NCBI GenBank assembly: GCA_965232455.1
Contig: OZ246981.1
Span: 2,604,001 to 2,668,000, forward strand
Direction of reading: 5' to 3'
Source: JBFGFX01 sp965232455
GTDB lineage: Bacteria; Pseudomonadota; Gammaproteobacteria; Steroidobacterales; Woeseiaceae
Length of the DNA: 64,000 bases
Part shown: one piece after another, positions 24,141-33,735 of the stretch
Numbering within the stretch: the first letter of the stretch is position 1
How the letters are laid out: each line of letters opens with the position of its first letter
Position numbers and translations under genes: made by a program
Notes under the pieces: model-generated
Database searches by the model: none
What the model was told of the DNA's origin: nothing
Seen by the model: only the letters and a program-made list of their open reading frames with translations

Positions 24141-25154
24141 CTATTCGCCAGCCGCCTGGCCCTCGACCCTGACGATGATCGAGAAACCGTCGAACGCGTA
24201 TTCGCGGTAACCGTCGCTGATCGTGTAGTCCGCGGCCGTGCCGGCCTTGATGGCCGCGAAAGCATCACCCAGCGCGGTCATGTAATCGGGCGCCACCACC
24301 GGCACGTTGTGCGAGGTCAGCACGGAATCCAGCTCGCCGGCCAGGCCGGCCAGCCGTGATGCGCTCTGCGCGTAGTCGTCGAAATCCGAGCCTTCGAGGT
24401 GCGTGTACAACGGCGCCAGGTAGAACGTGTCGCCGGTAAACAGCATGCGGTTTTCGCGATCGAACAGGCAGATCGAATCCGGCGCGTGACCCGGCGTGTT
24501 CATGATTTCCAGACGCCGGCCGCCGATGTCGATGACGTCACCCTCATCGACGATACGGCTTATCGTAAACGCATGGCTGCGGTATTGCGCGGCATCGAAA
24601 CCGGCCGGTAGGTCCTTCCAGACCCAACCCTCGCGGAGGAACCCGGCGACCGCATCCGGCGCGCTTCCCGCCGCGCGTCCGCGCGTGTACGCGGTATCAC
24701 GGCCGTAGATCGTCTCGAACTGATGGTTGCCGCCAATGTGATCGTAGTGGGTGTGCGAATTCAGCACGACAATATCGAGATCGGTCAGCTGCTCCACCAC
24801 ACGACGCATGTCGCCGATGCCCAGCCCGGTGTCGAACAGCAGCGCCCGTTCTTCACCGAGAATCAGGAAAGACATGACTTCCTCGAATTGTCCCGGCTCG
24901 TAAATTGCGTAAACCTCGTCCGCTACGCGATAGACCTCGAACCAGTCCTGATCCTGCTCGATGCGCTCGAATGCCGCCCATTCGGGCCGCGGCAGCTTGT
25001 CCCACCAGTTGTCTTTGCCGGCGCCGCGATTCTGCACCTGGACGTTGTCGTCGACGGCAACCGCAGATTCGGCGGGCGGAGTCGATTCCGTGCCGCAGGC
25101 CGCCAGCAGCAGAACGGCGAAACACGATGACACATGTCTGGTATTAAGTATCAA
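24141..25154 (-). CDS. MBL-fold metallo-hydrolase lipoprotein
   Basis: 337 residues. The N-terminus SSCFAVLLLAACGTES is a lipoprotein signal. Metallo-beta-lactamase motifs are LLFDTGLGIGDM, NSHTHYDHIGGNH, NTPGHAPDSICLFD and LFTGDTFYLAPLY, so two metal ions are likely bound. It is an envelope hydrolase of unknown substrate, distantly like beta-lactamase or lactonase relatives. Start TTG at 25154; a GTG at 25133 would also leave the lipobox intact. It stands downstream of, and on the same strand as, the TonB-dependent receptor with a gap of about 90 bases. Confidence 0.85.
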   Translation of the reverse strand: MILNTRHVSSCFAVLLLAACGTESTPPAESAVAVDDNVQVQNRGAGKDNWWDKLPRPEWAAFERIEQDQDWFEVYRVADEVYAIYEPGQFEEVMSFLILGEERALLFDTGLGIGDMRRVVEQLTDLDIVVLNSHTHYDHIGGNHQFETIYGRDTAYTRGRAAGSAPDAVAGFLREGWVWKDLPAGFDAAQYRSHAFTISRIVDEGDVIDIGGRRLEIMNTPGHAPDSICLFDRENRMLFTGDTFYLAPLYTHLEGSDFDDYAQSASRLAGLAGELDSVLTSHNVPVVAPDYMTALGDAFAAIKAGTAADYTISDGYREYAFDGFSIIVRVEGQAAGE

Positions 25155-25245
25155 AACGCGTCTCCGGACGAACGATCGATTCGACAGACTGTAGCAGATG
25201 CTCCCGGTGCCGGCCGCTTAGGCGTTATCGAGAAACCGTCGCCGC

Positions 25246-27318
25246 CTACCAGAGATAACGGACACTGAAACGCAGGTTGCGCCCCGGCGCGTCGAGACCC
25301 GATCCGTGCACGCGATACGTTTCATCGAGTACGTTCAAGGCGCCGAGTTGCAGCAGCCAGTATTCGTCGGGTCGCCAGCTTGCCTCGAGGTTTGCGGTTA
25401 CCCATGCATCGGTACCGTCTGGATCGATCCGCGAGTCGCGCGCGTCACGGTCGCTCAGGCGGTCCTGTTTCGCAGCGAACACCAGGTACGGTTCGATGCT
25501 GAGCGTATCGCGCCAGGCAAGGTCGACGCCGAGACGGCCGTTCAACGGCGGTATGCGATCGCCCGGCACGGTCGTGCCGTCGGCTTCCTCCTGTTCGCCA
25601 CGTGTGTAGTTAACGATCAATTCGGCAAGCACGCGCTCGCTGAACGCGAAACGCGTCACGGCTTCGACTCCCCAGATGTTTGCGCTCGCCTGGTTCCGCG
25701 TCTGCACAACGTCGCGGCCGTCAGGCGTCTGATCACCCGTCAGTACCGACGTGATGCGGTCCTCGTAGTCGAGTATCCAGGCAACGAGCTCCGCGCTGGC
25801 GCGATCGCCGCGATAGCGAATACCCGTGTCGAACTGCGTGATCCGCTCGGACTCGAGATTGGGGTTCGGGATGTTGAAACGATTGCCGGGGCGCTCACCG
25901 AGCGTGCCCAGGTCAAAAACGTTCGGCGCGCGAAAACCGTACCCGAGATTGGCGACAAGCTGCGTCGTATCGGTCAGATCGAAACTCCACCCCAGATCCG
26001 CGCTCAGGTCGTCCAGGTCCACGTTCGCGGCCGGCGAGAATTCGGTCGATGCCAGCCCGACGTCGATGAAACTAAAGCGAGCACCGCCGGTAACCGTCTG
26101 CCGATCGGAAACGTCCCAGGCAATATTGGCGAACAGCGCACCCTGCCTGACGTCCGAGCCATCGGGAAAGCGCGCGCGGACGTCCTCGCGCTGATCGAGC
26201 GTCAGATCCAACTCGACGCGTCGGCTCGACACCGTGTCGTAATAATATTCCGCGCCGGCAACCCACGACCCTAAATGAGTATCTTTGCTGGCCGTGACGG
26301 TCAGTCCGTAGAGGTCGCTGGAATTGTCTTCCAGGCGCCGGACGTCCGAACCGAAATTCCGGCTTCTTCGATCGTCGACGATTTGCTGCCAGCCCAGATC
26401 GACAACCCAGTCGGCCGCGAACCAGCCCTCGTTGCGCCTATGTCGGAGATGAACGAAAAGACGTTCGTTGGGCGCAAAAAGGAACTCTTCCGAAGCGGGC
26501 TCGCTTTCACCGAATCCGGGAACCAGCTCATCGATGCGCGGCGTCTCGGGCTGGCGTCCGTACTGAAAATCCAGCAGCCAGCTCGACGATCCTTCCGGCG
26601 TATAGGACAACGCGGCGCGTACGCTCTCGGAGCTGAATCCGCTCGGCCCGATTCGCTGACCGCTGCCCGTTCGCCGGTTTCCGGTCTCCAGGTAATCGAG
26701 ACTGAGGAGTCCCGCCAGGCGGTCCGTGCCGGCTTCCAGCGAGGCGTGCAGAGAACGTTCGAGTTCGGCGGTGTCGAGTCCGACGCCCAGCTCCCCGCGA
26801 TACGCCGTTTGCGGGCCGGAGAACTCCGGAACCCGGTTGATGACCTGCAGCACACCGCCGACCGCGTCGCTTCCGTACAGCGACGCCGGTGACCCGCGCA
26901 GCACTTCCATGCGCTCGATCGTTCCCGGCGATATCAGCGCCAGATACTGCGTCGGCGCGTTGCGGAAAATCGCGTTGTTCAGGCGAAACCCGTCGACGAG
27001 ATGCAGGACCTCCGAACCCTTCAGCCCGCGTACGATCGCCGCACCCTGCCCGGGCGTCGTTTGTTGGAGAAATACACCCGGCTGCGCCGCCAGCGCGTCC
27101 GTCGTCAGCTTCAACGAGCGGATCTGATCGGCGGTGACTACGGTGACGGCGGACGAAACGTCGCCCGCCCGGACCGGTCGGCGGGTGGCCGTCACCTGTA
27201 TTTCTTCGATGCCGAGATCGGGAACGCCGTTGGGCGAATCCTCGGCGTTTGCCGGCAGCGTGCACAATAGAACGAGCTGCCACAAAAGAAATGTCGGTCC
27301 TGCGATACGGATTTGCAC
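25246..27318 (-). CDS. TonB-dependent outer-membrane receptor
   Basis: 690 residues with signal peptide (FLLWQLVLLCTLPANAED), a TonB-box-like region and plug domain (IEEIQVTATRRPVRAGDVSS, TIERMEVLRGSPASLYGSDA, VGGVLQVINR) and a 22-strand-type barrel ending in NLRFSVRYLW with terminal aromatic residue. Such receptors import siderophores, haem, cobalamin or oligomers at the expense of the TonB system. The plug and the LxxxNLGYGFRAPNVFDLGT barrel motif most resemble haem/cobalamin-type receptors, but no cobalamin riboswitch is visible upstream, so the ligand is undetermined. Start is GTG. Confidence 0.9.
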   Translation of the reverse strand: MQIRIAGPTFLLWQLVLLCTLPANAEDSPNGVPDLGIEEIQVTATRRPVRAGDVSSAVTVVTADQIRSLKLTTDALAAQPGVFLQQTTPGQGAAIVRGLKGSEVLHLVDGFRLNNAIFRNAPTQYLALISPGTIERMEVLRGSPASLYGSDAVGGVLQVINRVPEFSGPQTAYRGELGVGLDTAELERSLHASLEAGTDRLAGLLSLDYLETGNRRTGSGQRIGPSGFSSESVRAALSYTPEGSSSWLLDFQYGRQPETPRIDELVPGFGESEPASEEFLFAPNERLFVHLRHRRNEGWFAADWVVDLGWQQIVDDRRSRNFGSDVRRLEDNSSDLYGLTVTASKDTHLGSWVAGAEYYYDTVSSRRVELDLTLDQREDVRARFPDGSDVRQGALFANIAWDVSDRQTVTGGARFSFIDVGLASTEFSPAANVDLDDLSADLGWSFDLTDTTQLVANLGYGFRAPNVFDLGTLGERPGNRFNIPNPNLESERITQFDTGIRYRGDRASAELVAWILDYEDRITSVLTGDQTPDGRDVVQTRNQASANIWGVEAVTRFAFSERVLAELIVNYTRGEQEEADGTTVPGDRIPPLNGRLGVDLAWRDTLSIEPYLVFAAKQDRLSDRDARDSRIDPDGTDAWVTANLEASWRPDEYWLLQLGALNVLDETYRVHGSGLDAPGRNLRFSVRYLW

Positions 27319-27675
27319 AGCTTGTTTTCACTCGCAACGACGAGCGGGCCAACGCGGTCGTTCAGTCGGACATCGAAGGGAAAGGAACGTTTATCGTAGA
27401 ATCGGCAACATCGAATTTGCTGCAACAATGCCGATTTCACGGGCCGAAGATTGTCGCACGTAGCGGCCAAAAGGCAACTTCACCGTAACCTGTTGTTACG
27501 CTCGGGTATCGGTCGTGTGCCCAGAACCCGGCTCGGGCCGCACAGGAAGCCGGGTTTTATTCCAGAATGAAATATCGGCGGAGCCAGGCGGGTCTTTCTT
27601 GGACATAAGTCCGCATCGTGACGCACCGAACCCTGGTGCAACGCGACGCTTCTCATCACGCAACGGGGAAAAACC
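27319..27675. other. Divergent intergenic region, TonB receptor / acetolactate synthase-like operon
   Basis: 357 bases without a convincing gene. It must hold promoters in both directions. A plus-strand terminator-like hairpin lies at 27525-27560, more than 100 bases before the synthase ATG, and a small inverted repeat gtaac-ctgtt-gttac at 27485-27499. I see no cobalamin or TPP riboswitch core and no amino-acid-rich leader peptide. Confidence 0.5.
27525..27560 (+). terminator. Terminator-like hairpin in the synthase leader
   Basis: aacccggct (27525-27533) pairs exactly with agccgggtt (27548-27556) over nine bases, followed directly by tttat. Nothing on the plus strand upstream would need terminating, because the TonB receptor is divergent, so this could attenuate the downstream operon or end a small RNA. 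Confidence 0.5.
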
Positions 27676-29328
27676 ATGAAAGCATCCGACCTGCTCGTCA
27701 AGTGCCTGGAAGAGGAAGGCATCGAATACATATTCGGCGTTCCCGGCGAGGAAAACGCCGATTTCATGTTGTCCCTTGAGCAGTCGGAAAAAATAAACTT
27801 CGTCCTGACGCGCCACGAACAGGGCGCGGCGTTCATGGCCGAGATCTACGGCCGGCTGACCGGCAATCCGGCCGGCGCGCTCGGCACGCTCGGTCCCGGA
27901 GCGACCAACCTGATCACCGGCGTCGCCGACTCGAACATGGACCGTGCACCCATGCTGGTGCTGACGGGCCAGGGCTCGACGGACCGCCTGCACAAAGAAT
28001 CGCATCAGATCATGGACGTGGTCAGCATGTTTCGACCGGTCACGAAATGGGCAACTTCGATCGTCAATCCGAACACGATTCCGGAGATCGTGCGCAAGGC
28101 CGTGCGGCTGGCCCGAACGGAAAAGCCCGGCGCGGTGCACATCGAGCTTCCGGAAGACGTCGCGGCGCTGAAAACGGCCGCCACGCCGATCGCGCCGCGC
28201 CGGTTCCGGCGCGCGGTTCCCGACGACAAGATCGTCGACCGGGCATTCGCCGCGATCGCCGAGTCGCGGCGGCCGGTGATCATTGCCGGAAACGGCTGCA
28301 TCCGGCGGCGCGCCAGCAAACAATTGCGCAAGCTTTGCGAGCGCACCGGTATCGGTGTCATCAGCACTTTCATGGCGAAGGGCTGCGTCGACATGGACGC
28401 GGACTACTGCCTCTACACGGTGGGTTTAGGCTCCAAGGACCGGATCGGCAAGGTGATCGACGACGCCGATCTCGTCATCACGCTCGGTTTCGACATGGTC
28501 GAGTATCATCCGCAGCTCTGGAACCCGAACGGCGACAAGCGGATCGTGCACGCGGACTTTCTCGCGGCGGAAATCGACGAGTATTACCATCCCGAAACCG
28601 AGGTCATCGGCGATCTGGCGCATGCCCTGTGGGCGCTCAACGAGCGAGTGGCGGCCGCGGGCGACATGAAATTCGATCTCGACCTGCAGCGTCGCTGCCG
28701 CGCGGAAATGGCGGATGACTTTGCCGAATACAAAGACGATCGCACGGAGGGGTCGATCCGGCCGCAGAAAGCGCTGTGGGATGCCCGTCAGGTCATGGGT
28801 CCACACGACATCCTGCTATCGGACGTCGGCGCCCACAAGATGTGGATTGCACGCCACTATCAGTGCCACGAACCCAACACCTGCCTGATACCCAACGGTT
28901 TCTGCTCGATGGGTTTTGCCCTTCCCGGCGCGATTGCCGCAAACATCGTGCATCCCGACCGGCGTGTCCTCGCGATTGCGGGCGATGCGGGCTTTCTGAT
29001 GAACGTGCAGGAGATGGAGACGGCGCGGCGGCTGGACAGCAACATCGCGGTGATGGTCTGGGAAGACAACGCCTACGGCCTCATTGCCTGGAAGCAGGAA
29101 ACGCACTTCGGCCGGCATACCGAACTGTCCTTCGGCAACCCCGAATGGCTCGAGCTTGCGGCGGCCTTCGGCTGGAACGGGCATCGCGTAACGGCCAGCG
29201 CCGACCTTGCGGATACGCTCGATGCGGCGTTGACGGAGGACGGTCCGAGTCTCGTCGTGATCCCGATCGACTACCGGGAGAACGCGTTGCTGACCAAAAA
29301 ACTCGGTGAGATCACATGCGTAATATAG
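27676..29328 (+). CDS. Acetolactate synthase large-subunit-like TPP enzyme
   Basis: 550 residues with the three-domain TPP-decarboxylase layout. The catalytic glutamate is E48 in TRHEQGAAFMAEIYG; the central domain has VIIAGNGCIRR; the cofactor motif starts near residue 436 (GDAGFLMNVQEMETARRLDS, then EDNAYGLIAWKQE). It resembles catabolic AlsS-like enzymes that condense or decarboxylate pyruvate-type 2-oxo acids. No small regulatory subunit is next to it. It overlaps the aldehyde dehydrogenase gene by 13 bases, which suggests that the product may be an aldehyde rather than acetolactate (inference). Cytoplasmic. Confidence 0.85.
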   Translation: MKASDLLVKCLEEEGIEYIFGVPGEENADFMLSLEQSEKINFVLTRHEQGAAFMAEIYGRLTGNPAGALGTLGPGATNLITGVADSNMDRAPMLVLTGQGSTDRLHKESHQIMDVVSMFRPVTKWATSIVNPNTIPEIVRKAVRLARTEKPGAVHIELPEDVAALKTAATPIAPRRFRRAVPDDKIVDRAFAAIAESRRPVIIAGNGCIRRRASKQLRKLCERTGIGVISTFMAKGCVDMDADYCLYTVGLGSKDRIGKVIDDADLVITLGFDMVEYHPQLWNPNGDKRIVHADFLAAEIDEYYHPETEVIGDLAHALWALNERVAAAGDMKFDLDLQRRCRAEMADDFAEYKDDRTEGSIRPQKALWDARQVMGPHDILLSDVGAHKMWIARHYQCHEPNTCLIPNGFCSMGFALPGAIAANIVHPDRRVLAIAGDAGFLMNVQEMETARRLDSNIAVMVWEDNAYGLIAWKQETHFGRHTELSFGNPEWLELAAAFGWNGHRVTASADLADTLDAALTEDGPSLVVIPIDYRENALLTKKLGEITCVI

Positions 29329-30791
29329 GCGCCGGTATCGAGAACGGGTCGCTCAGTTTTCCTTTGCTGAACGCGGCCGGCTACCCGCCGGTCGGATCGC
29401 TGGACGTCCATTCACCGTATGACGGCGCGCGGCTCGCGAACGTAGCGACCAGCGGGGTCGCGCACGTCGAAAAGGCAATGGCGGCGGCGCAGGCGAAATT
29501 CCGCGATCGTGACGCCTGGCTGTCCGTACCGGAACGGATTTCGATTCTCGAACTCACGGCCGAGCTCATGGAGTCCCGCGCCGGAGAGCTCGCGCTCCTG
29601 GCGGCCAGCGAGGGCGGTAAGCCGCTTGCCGATTCCACCGTCGAAGTCACGCGCGCCATTGACGGCGTTCGTCTTTGCATCGAAACGCTGCGAGGCGAGC
29701 CGGGCCGCGTAATCCCGGTCGGCACGACACCGGCGACGGACGGACGGCTTGCGTTTACAAAAAAAGAACCCATCGGCGTCGTCGTTGCCGTCAGCGCGTT
29801 CAACCACCCCTTGAACCTGATTGTGCATCAGGTTGGCCCGGCGATCGCCGCGGGTTGCCCGGTCATCGTAAAACCCGCCGCCGACACGCCGCTCTCCTGC
29901 CTGAACTTCGTAGAAATGCTGCACGAGGCTGGATTGCCGAAAGAATGGTGTCAGGCCGTGGTCACCGACGACCTGGAAACAGCGGAGGCGCTGGTTACCG
30001 ATCCGCGGGTTGCTTTTTTCAGTTTCATCGGGAGCGCCGCCGTCGGCTGGATGCTGCGCTCGCGGTTGGCGCCCGGCGCTCGCTGCGCGCTGGAGCACGG
30101 CGGCGTTGCTCCGGTCATCCTCGGCTCCGACTTCGATCTGAAGGCGGCGGTCGAGTCCGTTCTAAAAGGCGGCTTCTATCATGCCGGTCAGGTGTGCGTG
30201 TCGGTACAGCGCGTGTTTGCACCCCGAACGACCGCTGAGCGGTTTGCCGAGGCGCTTGCCGATGGCGCACGCGAACTCCGCGTTGGAGACCCTAAAGACG
30301 CGGCGACGGAGGTCGGACCGTTGATACGCAAAGCAGAGGTCGCGCGCGTCGCCGAATGGGTCGATGAAGCGGTCGCCAGGGGTGCAACGCTTTCCTGCGG
30401 CGGCCGGGCGCTGTCGGAAAGCTGCTACGCGCCGACGGTGCTGCTCGATCCGCCGGCGGACGCCCGCGTCAGCACGCATGAGATTTTCGGCCCGGTAGTC
30501 TGTGTTTACGGTTATGACGATTTGGACGACGCACTTGCACGAGCCAATGCGCTGCCGACGGCGTTCCAGGCGGCCGTATTCAGCCGCAACATCGACGAGG
30601 CAATGCGCGTCTATCGACGGCTCGATGCATCGGCGGTGATGATCAACGATCACACGGCCTTTCGCGACGACGCAATGCCGTTCGCCGGTTTGCGTGAGTC
30701 GGGCCTCGGCGTCGGCGGCATCCCGTATACGATGGAGGACATGCAAATCGAAAAAATGCTGGTACTGAAGTCCTCCGAGATCGGCGGCTAG
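29316..30791 (+). CDS. NAD(P)-dependent aldehyde dehydrogenase
   Basis: 491 residues. The family motifs are present: SAFNHPLNLIVHQVGPAIAA, the lysine in PVIVKPAADTPLS, the glutamate in LEHGGVAP (near 260), the catalytic cysteine in HAGQVCVSVQRVF (near 293) and EIFGPVVCVYGYDD. It oxidises an aldehyde to the acid with NAD(P). The start lies inside the preceding gene (13-base overlap) and the stop shares one base with the next gene's start, so the three are translationally coupled. The usual ELGGK segment reads LEHGGVA here, a small departure that may reflect an unusual substrate. Confidence 0.9.
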   Translation: MRNIGAGIENGSLSFPLLNAAGYPPVGSLDVHSPYDGARLANVATSGVAHVEKAMAAAQAKFRDRDAWLSVPERISILELTAELMESRAGELALLAASEGGKPLADSTVEVTRAIDGVRLCIETLRGEPGRVIPVGTTPATDGRLAFTKKEPIGVVVAVSAFNHPLNLIVHQVGPAIAAGCPVIVKPAADTPLSCLNFVEMLHEAGLPKEWCQAVVTDDLETAEALVTDPRVAFFSFIGSAAVGWMLRSRLAPGARCALEHGGVAPVILGSDFDLKAAVESVLKGGFYHAGQVCVSVQRVFAPRTTAERFAEALADGARELRVGDPKDAATEVGPLIRKAEVARVAEWVDEAVARGATLSCGGRALSESCYAPTVLLDPPADARVSTHEIFGPVVCVYGYDDLDDALARANALPTAFQAAVFSRNIDEAMRVYRRLDASAVMINDHTAFRDDAMPFAGLRESGLGVGGIPYTMEDMQIEKMLVLKSSEIGG

Positions 30792-32401
30792 TGCCTCAGC
30801 GAGTCGTCATCGTCGGCGGCGGCTTCGGCGGCGCGTTTGCCGCGAAGTATCTGCGTAGGCGCCTGCTGCCCGGCACGCAGATCGACTTGTTCAACACGGA
30901 CAACTATTTTGTCTTCCAGCCGTTGTTGCCGGAAGTCGCATCGGGCACGATCAATGCAGCCGATGCGGTCACGCCCCTGCGGTATCTGCTTCCCGGCGTC
31001 AACCTGCGTATGGCGGAAGTCGTTGACGTCGACTTCGCCGACAAACGGGTGCGTTATCTACAGGGCAGCAAGCGGCGGCCGCAGCACCTGAGCTACGATC
31101 ACCTGGTGCTCGCGATGGGTCAGCGCACCCTCCTCGACCGTTTTCCGGGGTTTGCCGAACACAGCATGTGCATGCGAAACCTTGCCGATGCCCACGAGCT
31201 TCGCAACAAGGTCATTCGACGCCTGGAACACGCCGACATCACCAAAGACGCCGAACTCAAACAACGTTTATTGACGTTTGTCGTCGCCGGGGGCGGTTTT
31301 TCCGGCGTCGAAACAATCGGTGAATTGATCGAAATGATTCGCCGGACGCTGAAATTCTACCCGAACGTGTCGGCCGACGATGTCCGGGCGATACTCATCC
31401 AGCGAGACGACCGGATTCTGCCGGAGTTACCGGAACGCTCGGGGCAGTATGCAAAACGAGCGCTGACGCGAAGAAACGTGGAAATCATTTGTAACGCAAG
31501 CATCGCGTCGGCGACATCGTCCGCCGTTTTTCTCGATGACGGATCGCGCATCGATTGCGCGCTGCTCATCACGACCGTGGGCAACGGCCCGCATCGGTTC
31601 ACGGAGTCGCTCGGTATCGAACTCGAGCGCGGCAAGCTACCGGTTGACCGGCACCTGCGCCTCGAGGGATTCGACGACGTATGGGCGCTCGGTGACGCCG
31701 CGTTGATTCCCATGGCCGGCAATTCGCGGGAAGGCCCGGCATTCGCTCCGCCCACCGCGCAGTTCGCCGTTGCCGAGGCCCGCTGCCTGGCGAAAAACGT
31801 CGCCGCCACGCAGAAGAACGCCGCGCTCTCGGTGTTCGAGTTCAAACCGAAAGGTTCGCTGGCCTCGATAGGCAACTACCGCGGGGTGGCGGAAGTTTTC
31901 GGAATACGGTTGTCCGGGCTCGCTGCCTGGATGCTGTGGCGTTTCCTGTACATCGGTATGCTGCCGGGTTTCTCGACGCGCCTTCGCGTCGCGCTGAACT
32001 GGCTTTTCGACTATTTCCTGCCGCGTAGCATCGTGCAGATCGAGAACCGGGGTGACTCGACGATGCGTTATCGCTGTTACGCCAAAGGTGACGTGATCAG
32101 CGAACCCGGACGCATACCGGACGGCTTCTACACGGTCATCGAAGGCTGTTTAGAATCGCGCATCCCCGACGCGGGTGCAGGCGAAGACTTCGTGCGTGTG
32201 CTCGGGCCGGGTGACCACTGGGGAGAGCGCTCGATCAGCGAGGGATATCTGACGAAGGGCACCCTGACGGCCACCGAAGACTCGCGCGTTCTCGTCATGG
32301 CGGCCGCCGATTTCCGCAAGCTGCGTGATGCGTTCCCGGCCATGCAGGGCTATTTCGACAACATCAGCAAAAAGATCTACGCACCCGCACTGCGAAAATA
32401 G
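30791..32401 (+). CDS. NDH-2-like FAD oxidoreductase fused to a cyclic-nucleotide-binding domain
   Basis: 536 residues. Residues 1-410 form a type II NADH dehydrogenase-like flavoprotein: FAD motif VVIVGGGFGGAFAAKYLRR, the NDH-2 segment NYFVFQPLLPEVASG, the NADH-binding GGGFSGVETIGEL near 165 and WALGDAALIP. A weakly hydrophobic C-terminal helix region (AAWMLWRFLYIGMLPGFSTR) suggests membrane association. Residues ~425-530 are a cyclic-nucleotide-binding-like beta barrel (YAKGDVISEPGRIPDGFYTV, LGPGDHWGERSISEGYLTKG). It would pass electrons from NADH to quinone under effector control (inference). GTG start overlaps the preceding TAG by one base. Confidence 0.88.
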   Translation: MPQRVVIVGGGFGGAFAAKYLRRRLLPGTQIDLFNTDNYFVFQPLLPEVASGTINAADAVTPLRYLLPGVNLRMAEVVDVDFADKRVRYLQGSKRRPQHLSYDHLVLAMGQRTLLDRFPGFAEHSMCMRNLADAHELRNKVIRRLEHADITKDAELKQRLLTFVVAGGGFSGVETIGELIEMIRRTLKFYPNVSADDVRAILIQRDDRILPELPERSGQYAKRALTRRNVEIICNASIASATSSAVFLDDGSRIDCALLITTVGNGPHRFTESLGIELERGKLPVDRHLRLEGFDDVWALGDAALIPMAGNSREGPAFAPPTAQFAVAEARCLAKNVAATQKNAALSVFEFKPKGSLASIGNYRGVAEVFGIRLSGLAAWMLWRFLYIGMLPGFSTRLRVALNWLFDYFLPRSIVQIENRGDSTMRYRCYAKGDVISEPGRIPDGFYTVIEGCLESRIPDAGAGEDFVRVLGPGDHWGERSISEGYLTKGTLTATEDSRVLVMAAADFRKLRDAFPAMQGYFDNISKKIYAPALRK

Positions 32402-32416
32402 CGGTACGCTCGGGAC

Positions 32417-33700
32417 TCAGACAGACTCGGGGCGCAGATGCCTGGCCGAGCTCAACGTAAACGCCGACGCATCGATCGCGGACGGCCGACCCTGCACCGC
32501 GTCGGCCAGCAGATGCGCCGAACCCATCGCCAGGGTCCAGCCGAGATGCCCTTGCCCGCAGTTGACGTACAGACCGTTGACGCCGGTTGCACCGATGAAC
32601 GGCTTGCCGTCGTAACTCATCGGCCGCAGTCCCGCCCACGGCACCGCTTTTTCCCGATCGACCTTCGCGGCAATGCCCGGCAGCATGGCCTCGAACATCG
32701 CGTACAGGTTGTCCGTCCGAACGGTGTTGATTCTGGTGTCGAAACCCGTGAACTCCGCCGTGCCGACCATGCGCAGCCGATCGCCGAGCGGCGTCATGCC
32801 CGCATGCATGGAATCGTCGAGTACCGGCAGGGTCGGCAGATTTTCGATGCCGCCGACGTCGACGGTCACCGAATAACCCTTGACGGGCTTGACCCCCAAC
32901 GCGATCCCGGCGTCGGCGAGCAATGCGGGGCTACGAGTTCCCGCCGCGATAACCACCTTGTCCGCGTCGTACACGCCGGCGGATGTCTCGACACCAACGA
33001 CGCCGGACCCGTCAAGAACGAGCCTCGAGGCGGTCACGCCGTATTCGACGTTGCCGCCAGCCGACAAGAATTTTCCGGCCAGGGACCGGCAGAACAGATG
33101 CGCGTCGCCGTGTTCGTCGTCCGGATACAGTATGCCGCGGTGTATTTGACCGCGAATGTCCTCGAGGGCCGGCGCGACGGCAATCGTTTCATCGACGTCG
33201 AGCACCGAGTATTGCATCCCGAGCTTTGCGAGATGCCGGCACACGGCCTCTTTCCCGGCAAAATCCCGCGCCGTTCGGAACACGCTCAGCGTACCCCGGC
33301 TACCGCGGCAGTAGTCGAGGTCGAGCCGGTCGGTGATTTCCCGGGTTTTTCCCAGGGAATACCGGGCAAGCGCGTAGTTGTCGGCGCACGCCGCCTCGTA
33401 GTGTCCGCGCGACGAATACTTGAGAAAACGAACACCCCAGGTGAACAGGGACGGGACCGCGCCAAGCCGAAGCTTCATCGACGAGCGCGGATCGAAGAGC
33501 GACGCGATCAGGTGTTTGTAAACGCCGGGACTGTTCCAGGGTTCGGGCATCGACGGCGTGAACATGCCGCCGTTCGCGAAGCTCGTTTCCAGGGCAACGC
33601 CGTTGCGCGCTTCGAGTAAGGTGACGGATTCGCCGCGCTCGCGCAAAACGTGAGCGGCCGTGAGGCCCATCAGCCCGCCACCGATCACCAGTACGCTCAT
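32417..33700 (-). CDS. dadA: D-amino-acid dehydrogenase (DadA-like FAD oxidoreductase)
   Basis: 427 residues from the ATG at 33700, which begins directly with the FAD-binding motif SVLVIGGGLMGLTAAHVLRE. Family segments include ALETSFANGGMFTPSMPEPW, GILYPDDEHGDAHLFCRSLA, VKGYSVTVDV and the C-terminal GLRPMSYDGKPFIGATGVNG and CGQGHLGWTLAMGS. It oxidatively deaminates D-amino acids to 2-oxo acids and feeds electrons to the respiratory chain at the inner membrane. It is the last gene of a minus-strand run: NSS transporter, periplasmic cyclophilin, DadA. A glycine/sarcosine oxidase-like specificity cannot be excluded. Confidence 0.85.
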   Translation of the reverse strand: MSVLVIGGGLMGLTAAHVLRERGESVTLLEARNGVALETSFANGGMFTPSMPEPWNSPGVYKHLIASLFDPRSSMKLRLGAVPSLFTWGVRFLKYSSRGHYEAACADNYALARYSLGKTREITDRLDLDYCRGSRGTLSVFRTARDFAGKEAVCRHLAKLGMQYSVLDVDETIAVAPALEDIRGQIHRGILYPDDEHGDAHLFCRSLAGKFLSAGGNVEYGVTASRLVLDGSGVVGVETSAGVYDADKVVIAAGTRSPALLADAGIALGVKPVKGYSVTVDVGGIENLPTLPVLDDSMHAGMTPLGDRLRMVGTAEFTGFDTRINTVRTDNLYAMFEAMLPGIAAKVDREKAVPWAGLRPMSYDGKPFIGATGVNGLYVNCGQGHLGWTLAMGSAHLLADAVQGRPSAIDASAFTLSSARHLRPESV

Positions 33701-33735
33701 GGCATTACCGGCTCGGGTCTGGGGTCCGTTGACAC

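Noticed and set aside
27319..27480. Cobalamin riboswitch before the TonB-dependent receptor
   Set aside because: I could not find the conserved B12-box core or the expected folded leader in the 160 bases upstream of the receptor start.
27420..27525. ilv-type leader peptide for attenuation
   Set aside because: The only short frame near the hairpin (MPISRAEDCRT) lacks a run of branched-chain codons.
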